Shown: positions 18,531 through 27,489, counted from the first letter of the stretch. The stretch: DNA of 32,701 nucleotides from Acidimicrobiaceae bacterium (GCA_025463965.1 JAODBN010000104.1:1-32701), one strand, 5' to 3'. Notes: generated from the sequence alone by a model not told the origin. A program made the numbers and translations.

Positions 18531-19910
18531 CTAGCGAGGGGTAGCCATCAAGGCTTGGCCGGTCTTGCCGACGACTTCCCCGTCACGGAAGATGAACTCT
18601 CCCCGCAACATGGTGGAGTCGATGCGAACACTCGAGGTGCGGCCGTTGTAGGGAGTCCATCCGCACCGGGAGAGGACCTGGTCGTCGGTGATCACCCAGG
18701 GATCGTCGAAGGCGGCAAGCACCAGGTCCGCGTCACAACCCGGCTCGATCGCGCCCTTGACCCCGCCGAGGCCGAACTTCTGGGCCGGTCGGTATGCGGC
18801 GGCGTCCACGGCTCGATCGAGCGGGATCCGACCCGCAGCGACCGCGTCGAGCAGGAGCGGGTACAGGAATTGGATGCCGGGTGTTCCGGTGTGGGCGGAC
18901 CACATCTGGGTCCAGCCGATTTCCTTTTCTTCCCGGGTGTGGGGAGCGTGGTCCGATGAGTAGACGTCGATCGTGCCGTCGAGCAGCCCCTCCCACACCG
19001 CAGCGCGGTGATCGTCGGGCACCCAGTACGAGAGGGCATAGGGGCCGAGCTTCTCTACGTCGTCCCACGTCGACAGGAAAAGTGCCCAGTGGTTGACCTC
19101 GCAGGTCACGTCGACCCCGCGTGCCTTGGCCCTGCGAACGGCGTCAATGGAGCGCCTCGTCTGCATGTGCGCGATGTGAATCGGACAGTTCGAGGCCTCT
19201 GCGAGGCGCAGGATGACGTCGATTGCCGTGTCCCAGATCACACCGTCACGGGCGGCGTATGCCTGCGCGTACCCCTGTGGCGTGTTCTCGCCCCGCGCCA
19301 GGAACTTGCCCTCGATGTAGTCCATGAGGCTCTGGTCGTGCGGGTGGATGATGAAGCGCTTCCCGGTGGGTGCGATGAGATCCATCATCTCGAGCAGGTG
19401 ACCGTGGTCGTGCATCCCCGTCCCTGCGGGATGCGGGTAGGTCCTGCCCGTATCGACGACCATGTAGATCTTGAACGCACGAATGCCGGCGTCCGACATG
19501 GCTTGGATGTCGCCGAGCTGGGTGGGAGCCGGATTGTGGTTGTAGTCCACGATCGACTTCTCGCGGTAGAGGTCGAGGACCTCGGTCAAGGTCTCGAGGT
19601 TGGTGGTCGGAGGCTCCAGGTTCGGCATCCCGAAGATCGTCGTGACGCCACCCACGGCCGCTTGGATTCCGGTCGTGGTGATGTCCTCTTTGTGCGTGTA
19701 CCCGGGCTCACGCGTGTGAACGTGAACGTCCACCATGCCCGGCAGCACGGTGAGGCCCGACGCGTCGATCACCTCGGCATCGATGGAAGCTCCCGTCTCC
19801 GGCGTCACCAGGCCAGCGATGCGGCCGTCCGAGACGAGGACGTCCAGGTCGTGGACCCCGGTCGGGGTCACTACCCGTCCTCCGGTGATCCGCTTATCGA
19901 TAGCCATCAC
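18531..19910 (-). CDS. Cyclic amidohydrolase (dihydroorotase/allantoinase/hydantoinase family)
   Basis: 'LPGMVDVHVHTREPGYTHKEDITTTGIQAAVGGVTTIFGMPN', Lys of 'AFKIYMV', 'IHIAHMQTR', 'DVYSSDHAPHTREEKE'. Confidence 0.9.
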   Translation of the reverse strand: MMAIDKRITGGRVVTPTGVHDLDVLVSDGRIAGLVTPETGASIDAEVIDASGLTVLPGMVDVHVHTREPGYTHKEDITTTGIQAAVGGVTTIFGMPNLEPPTTNLETLTEVLDLYREKSIVDYNHNPAPTQLGDIQAMSDAGIRAFKIYMVVDTGRTYPHPAGTGMHDHGHLLEMMDLIAPTGKRFIIHPHDQSLMDYIEGKFLARGENTPQGYAQAYAARDGVIWDTAIDVILRLAEASNCPIHIAHMQTRRSIDAVRRAKARGVDVTCEVNHWALFLSTWDDVEKLGPYALSYWVPDDHRAAVWEGLLDGTIDVYSSDHAPHTREEKEIGWTQMWSAHTGTPGIQFLYPLLLDAVAAGRIPLDRAVDAAAYRPAQKFGLGGVKGAIEPGCDADLVLAAFDDPWVITDDQVLSRCGWTPYNGRTSSVRIDSTMLRGEFIFRDGEVVGKTGQALMATPR

Positions 19911-20848
19911 GCATCTCCCAGCATCTTGAGGGTCTCGGTGTTCATGTCATTGCTCTGAATCCGGATGCCGCCGCCCTGGAGGTACCGGTCGAACCACTCG
20001 ACGATCCTCGGAGTGACGGAGTTCCAGTAGCGGTCGTACGCCGCGTAGTGGGACGTGTGGCGCTGGATCACGAGCTCGCGCGGCCCGAGCGCAGCCGCGT
20101 AGAGCGCCTCCGCGTGGTCCGTGGGAGTGGTCGCGTCGTTCTCCACCCCGATGATGAGCAGAGGGGTCCGCAGGCGACGGGCGGCATCGATGGGCCGGTA
20201 GTCGAGAATTTCGTCCGCGGCGCTCAGCGGGACGGCTGAAGGAATGCGGTCGTCGACGTCGGCCTTCATGTTCGTCGACCGCCGCTCCTGGGTCGGAACC
20301 ATGATCTCTTCGCGCGGGTGCACCAGGCGTCCCTTGCCCGTAACGACCCGTTCACGACGGTCGACGTCGAGAGCGCGGAGGAACGCGAGCCAATCGTCCT
20401 CAGAGCGCATCCGATGGAGCCAGTCGCGGCCATCGGCCACCGGCAGCTGGCTGACCACGGCGCGAATGCGAGGGTCCGCCGCAGCGAGAAGCACCGCATT
20501 GCCGCCGCCGGTCCCGCCAGAGCCGAAAGCCCCAATGGCGTCCGCGTCGACGTCCTCCCTGGTGGTCAGGTAGGAGACCGCATTCCGCAGGTCTTGCAGC
20601 TGGATTGCCGGCGAGAGGATCCGCTCACCCTCGGAGTCGCCGAAGCCTCGGTAGTCGAACACGAGCACTGCGAAGCCGGCGTCGGTCAATGCCTCGTGGT
20701 AGCGCACATAGAGCTTCGCGTCCTTCAGGCCGAGCCAACCCGGTCCTTGAACAACCGTCCGGAAGGGGCCGCTTCCCTCGTCGGGAGTCCGCCAAAGGGC
20801 GGAGACCTGACTGCCCTCGCTGTAGAACGACACTGCAGAAGATCGCAC
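19907..20848 (-). CDS. Alpha/beta hydrolase with atypical nucleophile elbow
   Basis: 'VLVFDYRGFGDSEGERILSPAIQLQDLRNAVSYLTTREDVDADAIGAFGSGGTGGGNAVLLAAADPRIRAVV', 'LLIIGVENDATTPTDHAEALY'; overlaps the amidohydrolase start by 4 nt. Confidence 0.8.
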   Translation of the reverse strand: MRSSAVSFYSEGSQVSALWRTPDEGSGPFRTVVQGPGWLGLKDAKLYVRYHEALTDAGFAVLVFDYRGFGDSEGERILSPAIQLQDLRNAVSYLTTREDVDADAIGAFGSGGTGGGNAVLLAAADPRIRAVVSQLPVADGRDWLHRMRSEDDWLAFLRALDVDRRERVVTGKGRLVHPREEIMVPTQERRSTNMKADVDDRIPSAVPLSAADEILDYRPIDAARRLRTPLLIIGVENDATTPTDHAEALYAAALGPRELVIQRHTSHYAAYDRYWNSVTPRIVEWFDRYLQGGGIRIQSNDMNTETLKMLGDA

Positions 20849-20933
20849 CAGCGATCACTCCTCTCGGGTCAGCCATCCACCCGGCTTTCGGGGCGCCAAC
20901 GGCCGGCTGCCCTCGAACTCAAGACTGGGAGGC

Positions 20934-20963
20934 ATCATGTTGCCTGTATACGATCTTGTCAAG
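20934..20963 (-). promoter_or_regulatory. Promoter with internal GTATAC element for the hydroxylase/amidohydrolase operon
   Basis: Minus strand TTGACA (20963-20958), GTATAC (20952-20947), CATGAT (20939-20934), 18-bp spacer. Confidence 0.55.
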
Positions 20964-21129
20964 CTATCCCGTGCCCTGATCTGCTCTCGGCGACGACCAG
21001 CGCGCCAGGCGCGCGACGTTGATCGCCAAATTGGCGCGCCGCTTCAGCCAACGCCTCCCCGGTCGGGCGACAGCCCCTCCCCGAGGCTCCCGGTTTCCTG
21101 GGGCTTAGCGGGCGCGTTGGCGCAAAGGC

Positions 21130-22116
21130 TCAGCGCGTGAGGCCGGGCAGTACCTCTCTCCCGAACACCTCGATCCACTCTTGCTGGTTGCGCCCAACAT
21201 TGTGCAAGTAGACGCGGTCGATGCCGAGGTCCAAGAACTTCTGGATCTCCTTTTGGTGAAGATCGGGAGACGAGCTGATCAGCATTCGGCCCTCGAAGTC
21301 CTCGGGCCGCACGAGCTTGGCCATCTGCTCGAAGTCAAAGGGCGACCGAATGTCCTGCTTGGGGAACTTCATCCCACCGTTCGGCCACTCGGTCATCGCA
21401 TTCATGAGCGCCTCTTCGTCGGTCGGTGCCCACGAGAGGTGCAGCTGAAGGATCTTGGGCAGCGTTGCTGCGTCTCGCCCTGCCTCCTTGGCACCCTCGT
21501 CGAACTTGGCGAGGAGGCCCGCCACCTTCTCCGGGGCTGCGCCCGGGGTGATGATGCCATCGACTGACTTGCCGCAGCGCTTTGCTGTGATGGGACCGGC
21601 GGTCGCCACGTAGATCGGGGGCGGCGGCGCCGGGAGGGTCCACAGCCGGGTCGTCTCAAGGATGAAGGTGTCGCCCGAGTGCTTTACGTCCTTGCCCGTG
21701 AACAGCTTTTGAATGATCTCGATCGCTTCCCACATGCGACTGAGCCGCGCAGGAGCCTCGGGCCAGTACCCACCGACGATGTGCTCGTTGAGCGCCTCGC
21801 CCGAGCCCAGGCCGAGCCAGCTGCGACCTGGATACATGGCCTCGAGCGTCGCCGCCGCCTGAGCCACGATCGCCGGGTGGAAGCGGAACGACGGACAGGT
21901 CACACCCGGGCCCATGTCCCCGGTCGTCTGCTCACCAAGCGCGGTGAGCACGTTCCAGACGAACGCCGCGTGCCCCTGCTGAGGGACCCATGGCTGGAAG
22001 TGGTCAGCAGCCATCACTCCTTCGAAGCCGGCCTGTTCGGCCTGCGCCGACAATCGGACCACTTCGGTGGGGTGGAACTGCTCCAGCATCGCTGCGTAGC
22101 CGATATGTGGCTTCAT
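21130..22116 (-). CDS. F420-dependent LLM oxidoreductase, F420-glucose-6-phosphate-dehydrogenase-like (TIGR03557-type)
   Basis: 'MKPHIGYAAMLEQFHPTEVVRLSAQAEQAGFEGVMAADHFQPWVPQQGHAAFVWNVLTALGEQT' matches the FGD-like pattern (GY..EQF.P.E.V..A..AE.AGF....DHF.PW..QG.A.FVW). Confidence 0.85.
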   Translation of the reverse strand: MKPHIGYAAMLEQFHPTEVVRLSAQAEQAGFEGVMAADHFQPWVPQQGHAAFVWNVLTALGEQTTGDMGPGVTCPSFRFHPAIVAQAAATLEAMYPGRSWLGLGSGEALNEHIVGGYWPEAPARLSRMWEAIEIIQKLFTGKDVKHSGDTFILETTRLWTLPAPPPPIYVATAGPITAKRCGKSVDGIITPGAAPEKVAGLLAKFDEGAKEAGRDAATLPKILQLHLSWAPTDEEALMNAMTEWPNGGMKFPKQDIRSPFDFEQMAKLVRPEDFEGRMLISSSPDLHQKEIQKFLDLGIDRVYLHNVGRNQQEWIEVFGREVLPGLTR

Positions 22117-22203
22117 GGCCGATCGCCCTTCTCTTTGCTCGTGGCGCGCGCCGCCCGTCCGGCGTGTGCCGGGAGCTGGCGGTTCCGCCAGTCTCGCCGC
22201 CGT

Positions 22204-22232
22204 ATCATGTATCCAATTGCCGGCTGGAGCAA
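22204..22232 (-). promoter_or_regulatory. Candidate promoter with GGATAC element upstream of second LLM gene
   Basis: Minus strand TTGCTC (22232-22227)-17-CATGAT (22209-22204) with TTGGATACATG overlapping the -10. Confidence 0.4.
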
Positions 22233-22452
22233 CTGCTCCGGCCTCGTCCCGGGCAGGGCGTCGGCCTCCCCGAGAGACCACGGGGGTTCACCTCTTCGAC
22301 GCCACGAGCTCACAACCGCCTCGCCGCAGTCACTCGCCGGTCCGCCGCAATCGGGTGTCGGACCGAAGTGCGCCACGCGCCGCCCTTGTTGGAGCATTTC
22401 GACCACTGGGGTTACCGTAGCCAGTTCATTGCCCCGGGTGAACGGACGGTCG

Positions 22453-23160
22453 ATGCCAAGTACAGACGTGGAAGTAGACCTGCGAGAGCAATTGGCGACC
22501 TGCACCCGGATCCTCGTCTTCAAGAACATCCTGGACTTCAGCGGCCATCTCAGTGCTCGCATCCCCGGAACGGACCACATTCTCATTCAGCCCCGCGATG
22601 CGAGCCGGGCGGCGCTTGTTCCCGAGGAAATCCTCGTGGTGAACCTCGACGGCGAGGTCATCGATGGCAGCGGGCCACCCCCGGCGGAGACGGTTATTCA
22701 CACCGGCGTGTACGGCGCCCGGCCCGACGTCAACTTCGTCTGCCATGGGCATCCAACACTGTCCACCACCTTCTCGATGGTGGACCGACCGCTCGTCGCC
22801 GTGCGGCACTTCGCCTATCGGGCCCCCAAGGGCCTGCCGGTCCACCCCGACCCCACGCACATCCGCTCCCGGGAGCAAGGTCAAGCGGTCGCGAAGACGC
22901 TTGGTACCGGCGGGGCGTGCCTGCTGCGCTCGCACGGAACCGTTGTGGTCGCCCCGAACATTCAGGAGCTCCTCATGGACTGCCTCGACCTCGAGGAGAA
23001 CGCTCGCACCCTGCTGTACGCCACGCAGCTCGGCGAGGTGCTGCCGCTCGATGACGAGGAAGTACGTCTCATCGGTGAGAGCTACGGTCGCGCGGGCCAC
23101 CGCCCCAACAAGCTCTGGGAGCACTTCGTGCACGTCGGGCGAGCGGCCGGGATCCTTTAG
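22453..23160 (+). CDS. Class II aldolase/adducin family protein
   Basis: 'ETVIHTGVYGARPDVNFVCHGHPTLSTTFS' metal-binding motif, 'GTGGACLLRSHGTVVVAPNIQELL', N-terminal 'NILDFSGHLSARIPG'. ATG 22453 within ORF 21679..23160. Confidence 0.87.
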   Translation: MPSTDVEVDLREQLATCTRILVFKNILDFSGHLSARIPGTDHILIQPRDASRAALVPEEILVVNLDGEVIDGSGPPPAETVIHTGVYGARPDVNFVCHGHPTLSTTFSMVDRPLVAVRHFAYRAPKGLPVHPDPTHIRSREQGQAVAKTLGTGGACLLRSHGTVVVAPNIQELLMDCLDLEENARTLLYATQLGEVLPLDDEEVRLIGESYGRAGHRPNKLWEHFVHVGRAAGIL

Positions 23161-23234
23161 GAAGCCGGCAGGCCGCCATTTTCCCGAGCCCGCCCAGGTC
23201 GGGTGCAGTTAACACAGCAGACCCAATAGGGCTC

Positions 23235-23263
23235 TTGACTGTTCGGTATACGTACTACAAGAT
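23235..23263 (+). promoter_or_regulatory. Promoter with internal GTATAC element upstream of ABC operon 2
   Basis: TTGACT (23235-23240), GTATAC (23246-23251), CAAGAT (23258-23263), 17-bp spacer. Confidence 0.5.
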
Positions 23264-23486
23264 ACTTCGAAAGGCGCTACTACCTGGGGGGGGAATGCGC
23301 GGCTCAGGCTGATTGGTCGCGCTCGCTCCCCAGTAAAGCGACGCGTCAAAACAAAGCCAAGCTGCCGGGCTCCTTGAGCGCTCCGGTCAATAAGCAATCG
23401 CAATCCCGAGCGTGAAAAGAGGGCGGCGCAGTGGATCTCACGATCGCAGGCTTGTCCCTCGACGGTGGCCGGGCCCGGAGCGAGAG

Positions 23487-24365
23487 ATGGAGCCAACGAT
23501 GATCGCCGTTGACGACCTGGGAAACACCACCAACCCGCCAGAAGCCCCTGTCGTGGACCGTAAGGTCGCTCGCCCGTCGAGGCGAGCATGGAGGCGAGGC
23601 GCGAGCTTGGCGGCCGGACCGCTGTCCGTGGTCGTGTTCCTCGGTATCTGGCAGATCGCAGGAGGACGGATCAACCCGATCCTCTTGTCGCAGCCGACCG
23701 CGGTCGCTCAAGCGTTCGGCCACTTGGCCAGAACCGGAATCTTGTGGCCCGCGTTCGCGCGAGCCATGGAAGACCTTCTCGTTGGATACCTGTCGGCAGT
23801 CGTCATCGGCATTGGCACCGGCGTGCTCATGGGCCGGCACCGTGCAGTCGAGAGAGTGCTGAGCCCCTATGTCACCTTCTTCCAGGCCACACCACTGATC
23901 GCCCTTACCCCGCTGGTGGTCATCTGGTTCGGTCTCGGCTTCATGTCCGAGATCGCCATCACGTTCCTCCTGGCAGTGTGGACGATCATCATCAACACCT
24001 GTGAGGGCGTGAAGTCCACCCCCCCACTCCTGCTCGACATGGCCCGGATTTATCACGCCTCCGAGCGCAAGGTGGTCCGAAAGATCGCCATACCCAATGC
24101 GGTCCCCTACATCTTCGCCGGACTGAAGATCGCGGTCGCAAAGGCATTGATCGGCATGATCATCGCTGGCATGGACATCACCTTGAAAGGCCTCGGCGGC
24201 CTTGTCACCACTTACGGCAACGAATTTCAGACCGCTTCCCTGCTCGCCGCGGTGATCACCTCCTCGGTGGTGGGCGTCATTTTGACCCTTCTCATCAACG
24301 TCCTACGACGGGTGATCGCTCCGTGGAGCATCAATGTCGAGGTGAAGACGAAGGGCCGCTGGTAG
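23487..24365 (+). CDS. ABC transporter permease (paralog of 5497..6369)
   Basis: 'VTFFQATPLIALTPLVVIWFGLGFMSEIAITFLLAVWTIIINT...IPNAVPYIFAGLKIAVAKALIGMIIAGMD'; start MEPTMIAV at 23487. Confidence 0.92.
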   Translation: MEPTMIAVDDLGNTTNPPEAPVVDRKVARPSRRAWRRGASLAAGPLSVVVFLGIWQIAGGRINPILLSQPTAVAQAFGHLARTGILWPAFARAMEDLLVGYLSAVVIGIGTGVLMGRHRAVERVLSPYVTFFQATPLIALTPLVVIWFGLGFMSEIAITFLLAVWTIIINTCEGVKSTPPLLLDMARIYHASERKVVRKIAIPNAVPYIFAGLKIAVAKALIGMIIAGMDITLKGLGGLVTTYGNEFQTASLLAAVITSSVVGVILTLLINVLRRVIAPWSINVEVKTKGRW

Positions 24366-24459
24366 GCGAGCTCACCGGCGCCTGTCACACACAGCGGGCT
24401 GCGATCCGAGTGCGACCGCGGGATCCGAGATTCCAACAGGGAAGAAAGAACTTGGCTGA

Positions 24460-25290
24460 ATGTCGAATGCAATGAGCACCGACCGTGGACCCTTGCTCGA
24501 GGTCAGTCACGTCACAAAGCGGTTCCCACGCCCAGAAGGGCCTGGACTGCTCACGGTTCTCGAGGACATCAACCTCTCGCTCGCACCCGGAGAGTTCGTC
24601 AGCCTGATCGGGCCCTCTGGGTGCGGGAAGACGACGCTGATCCGCTTGATGAGCGGGCTCATGGGATGCGACGACGGCTGGATCGCCCTACGTAACGAGC
24701 GGTTCGAGTCCGTTCCGAAGGGAGTGGGCTTCGTGTTCCAAGAGCCCGCCCTTCTGCCCTGGTGCACGGTCTCCGAGAACATCGCGTTCGCCTTGACCGC
24801 ATCCGCCGACGCCGGCAAGCGACGGCCGGGGGTCGACGACCTCGTCAACAAGCAGCTCGAGCTGACGAGCTTGACCCCTTTCGCCAGTTACTACCCAACG
24901 CAGATCTCCGGTGGAATGCAACAGCGGGTCGGCCTGGCACGGGCTCTCGTCGGGAGCCCGGATGTGCTGTTCATGGACGAGCCTCTCTCGGCTCTCGACG
25001 CCTTCACCAGGACCGCCCTACAAGCGGACCTCGGTCGCATCATCGAGGCCGCGGCGACAACGACCGTGCTGGTCACTCACGACATCGACGAGGCGATCTT
25101 CATGTCGGACCGAGTGGTCGTCATGAAAGCGAACCCCGGTGAGATCGCCCAGATCGTGGACGTGCCGCTTGCCCGACCCCGCAGCCACGAGGCGCTGCTC
25201 GACGATGCGGACTACGTCGCCCTGCGCACCGAGCTCATGCGGATCCTGCTCAAGGTGTCGCCACACATCTTCAACAACTCAGGCAACTGA
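24460..25290 (+). CDS. ABC transporter ATP-binding protein (paralog of 3412..4227)
   Basis: Walker A GPSGCGKTTLIR, ISGGMQQRVGLARAL, VLFMDEPLSALD, VTHDIDEAIFMSDRV. Confidence 0.93.
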   Translation: MSNAMSTDRGPLLEVSHVTKRFPRPEGPGLLTVLEDINLSLAPGEFVSLIGPSGCGKTTLIRLMSGLMGCDDGWIALRNERFESVPKGVGFVFQEPALLPWCTVSENIAFALTASADAGKRRPGVDDLVNKQLELTSLTPFASYYPTQISGGMQQRVGLARALVGSPDVLFMDEPLSALDAFTRTALQADLGRIIEAAATTTVLVTHDIDEAIFMSDRVVVMKANPGEIAQIVDVPLARPRSHEALLDDADYVALRTELMRILLKVSPHIFNNSGN

Positions 25291-25394
25291 GTCTGAAAGC
25301 CTCCGGCGAAGGCCGGGGTAAGCGGCATCTCGTTCCCCCCGCTACGGGTCGGCGCGGATGCTCACCAGTGTCCATCCCAGACCGAAAGGAAGAC

Positions 25395-26486
25395 ATGGAG
25401 CGAATGACAGGACAATCAGGTCCACAGCTCTCAACCCGGCGGCGCCACGGCCGCTTCGGGACCCCGGCATTGGCGATGAGCGCCTTGGCCATCGCTGGAA
25501 CGGTCACCGTGGGGCTCGCTACGGGATCGGGCGCATCGCAGGCACACGCGACGAGCGCCGCGACGACCTCGTTCCCTCCCAACCTCAAGGGCAAGAGCAT
25601 CGTCTTTGCGGACGGTTCGCCGCCCCAGCAGAGCGATACCCAGCTCTACCTGATGACGAAGATCCTCAAGTCTTGGGGGGCAGACGCCCGGATCGTCAAC
25701 GAGACCGGTGACCCAGCTGCAGTGACCGTCGTGCTCTCGGGAGAGGCCAACGCGGCGTACATCAGCACCGGTGACGTGATCAACTCTCACCTGGTCACGT
25801 TCGGCCCCGCACAGCCCCGGCTCGACTACCAGTTCGTCACGACGTCCAGCATCCACAACATGTCGCAGTTGGCCGGAAAGACCTTCGGATGGTCCAACCC
25901 GCATGGGGTCGAGGCCGAGATGTACGGAGTGCTGCTGCGCAAGTTCCACGTGAACCCGAACAGCGTGACGACGGCGCTCGCAGGCTCCTCGAGCGTGCGG
26001 GAAGCGGCCCTGCTGGTGGGCAAGATCCAGGCCACCTTCGTGTCGACCGCGCAGTGGGACACCCTGAAGGCGCACGGGGGGTTCAGGGACATGGAGAACA
26101 TGGCCCAGGTCGCTCCCCAGGTCGCCGACTCCCTCATGGCCGCCTCCCCCGGGTGGCTCGCGAAGAACCACTCAAGCGCGGTGGCGATCGACGAGGCATG
26201 GCTCGAGGCAGCCAAGGAATTCAACACGCAGAAGTCGAAATGGATCGCCGGAGCTGACGTGTACGCGGCCGGATCCGCCACGAAGGCGGACGCGACTGCC
26301 CAGTACGACGTGTTCAAGCTGAACAACACCTTCCCCGCCACGTCGGACGCGTTCTCACCGGCCCACGCCCGGTTCAACGAGGTCGTCGCGCAGTCGGTCG
26401 GGGCGCTCGTAAGTGAGCCACCGCTTTCGAAGTGGTTCATCGACGGGGATTGGACCGACGCACTCAAGGCACTGAACATCAAGTAG
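25395..26486 (+). CDS. ABC transporter substrate-binding protein (NMT1/SsuA-like)
   Basis: Signal peptide then 'FPPNLKGKSIVFADGSPPQQSDTQLYLMTKILKSWGADARIV...YQFVTTSSIHNMSQLAGKTFGWSNPHGVEAEMYGVLL'. ORF open from 25368. Confidence 0.82.
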   Translation: MERMTGQSGPQLSTRRRHGRFGTPALAMSALAIAGTVTVGLATGSGASQAHATSAATTSFPPNLKGKSIVFADGSPPQQSDTQLYLMTKILKSWGADARIVNETGDPAAVTVVLSGEANAAYISTGDVINSHLVTFGPAQPRLDYQFVTTSSIHNMSQLAGKTFGWSNPHGVEAEMYGVLLRKFHVNPNSVTTALAGSSSVREAALLVGKIQATFVSTAQWDTLKAHGGFRDMENMAQVAPQVADSLMAASPGWLAKNHSSAVAIDEAWLEAAKEFNTQKSKWIAGADVYAAGSATKADATAQYDVFKLNNTFPATSDAFSPAHARFNEVVAQSVGALVSEPPLSKWFIDGDWTDALKALNIK

Positions 26487-26498
26487 GCAGCCGAGATC

Positions 26499-26543
26499 GC
26501 CGGCCGGGATACGAGACGCCGAGTCTCGTCGTGCCCGGCCGGC
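26499..26543 (+). terminator. Strong GC-rich hairpin after ABC operon 2 (putative terminator)
   Basis: GCCGGCCGGG..ACGAGAC-gccga-GTCTCGT..CCCGGCCGGC: 10-bp plus 7-bp perfect arms, directly after the SBP stop; no T-run. Confidence 0.65.
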
Positions 26544-26579
26544 GGCTCCGGTCTACTTCCGACTAGGAGGGTGCGGCCC

Positions 26580-27350
26580 GTGGCCGATCGAGTAGCAGTG
26601 ATCACCGGGGCGTCGAGCGGAATCGGCGCCGCGACCGGACAGCTCTTGGCGGAGTCCGGCTATGAGGTGGTGCTCGGCGCCCGACGTGTGGAGCGGTTGG
26701 AGGCCCTCGCCGCTCAGATCGGACCGCGGGCGCGCTGCTATGAGCTCGACGTGTCCGATCCGGCGTCGGTGGAGCGCTTTTGCCTCAAGGTCCCGGCTTG
26801 TCAGCTATTGGTCAACAACGCCGGTGGCGCTCTCGGAGACGAGCCGATCTCGAGCGCGGATCTGGCATCGTGGCGGCAGATGTACGACACCAACGTGCTC
26901 GGGATCGTGCACATGACCAAGCAGCTTCTCCCGAAGCTTCTCGCCTCGGCTGACGGGCACATCGTGACGATCGGCTCAGTCGCAGGTTTCGACCCCTACC
27001 CCAACAGCGGTGGCTACGTAGCAGCGAAGCACGCGGCAAGAGCGGTCATGGACGTGCTCCGCCTCGAGCTCCTCGGCCAGCCGATCCGGGTCTCGGAGAT
27101 CGACCCGGGGATGGTGCACACCGAGTTCTCGTTGGTCCGCTTCGCCGGCGACGAGGAGCGCGCGACTGCCATGTACGCAGGAATGACACCCCTCAGCCCG
27201 CTCGACGTCGCAGAGTGTGTCGCCTTCGTCGCAAACCGCCCGAGCCACGTCGACATCGATCGGCTCGTGGTGCGTCCGCGCGACCAGGCTCGACCGACCC
27301 TCGTCCATCGGCGCCCGGCCGATGCCGATGTGAGTCTGGCCGATCGATAA
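26580..27350 (+). CDS. Short-chain dehydrogenase/reductase (SDR)
   Basis: 'VAVITGASSGIGAATGQLLAESGYEVVLGARR', NNAGGAL, 'GSVAG..YPNSGGYVAAKHA' (YxxxK). AGGAGG RBS suits GTG 26580 rather than 26571. Confidence 0.9.
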   Translation: MADRVAVITGASSGIGAATGQLLAESGYEVVLGARRVERLEALAAQIGPRARCYELDVSDPASVERFCLKVPACQLLVNNAGGALGDEPISSADLASWRQMYDTNVLGIVHMTKQLLPKLLASADGHIVTIGSVAGFDPYPNSGGYVAAKHAARAVMDVLRLELLGQPIRVSEIDPGMVHTEFSLVRFAGDEERATAMYAGMTPLSPLDVAECVAFVANRPSHVDIDRLVVRPRDQARPTLVHRRPADADVSLADR

Positions 27351-27489
27351 ACGCCGTTCGAGGCTGGGGGGTACCTAGGATGTCCATGCGACTGAAGCGT
27401 CAACCGGTGAGCGCGTCAGCGCGTGTGCGACAGAGGGGACTTCACCTGTCATCCAGCAGAGGGCACCACGATCGCCGGGCAGCACAGCG

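Noticed and set aside
21679-22452. N-terminal extension of the class II aldolase ORF
   Set aside because: It lies antisense to the F420 LLM gene and has no family motifs; the aldolase begins at ATG 22453.
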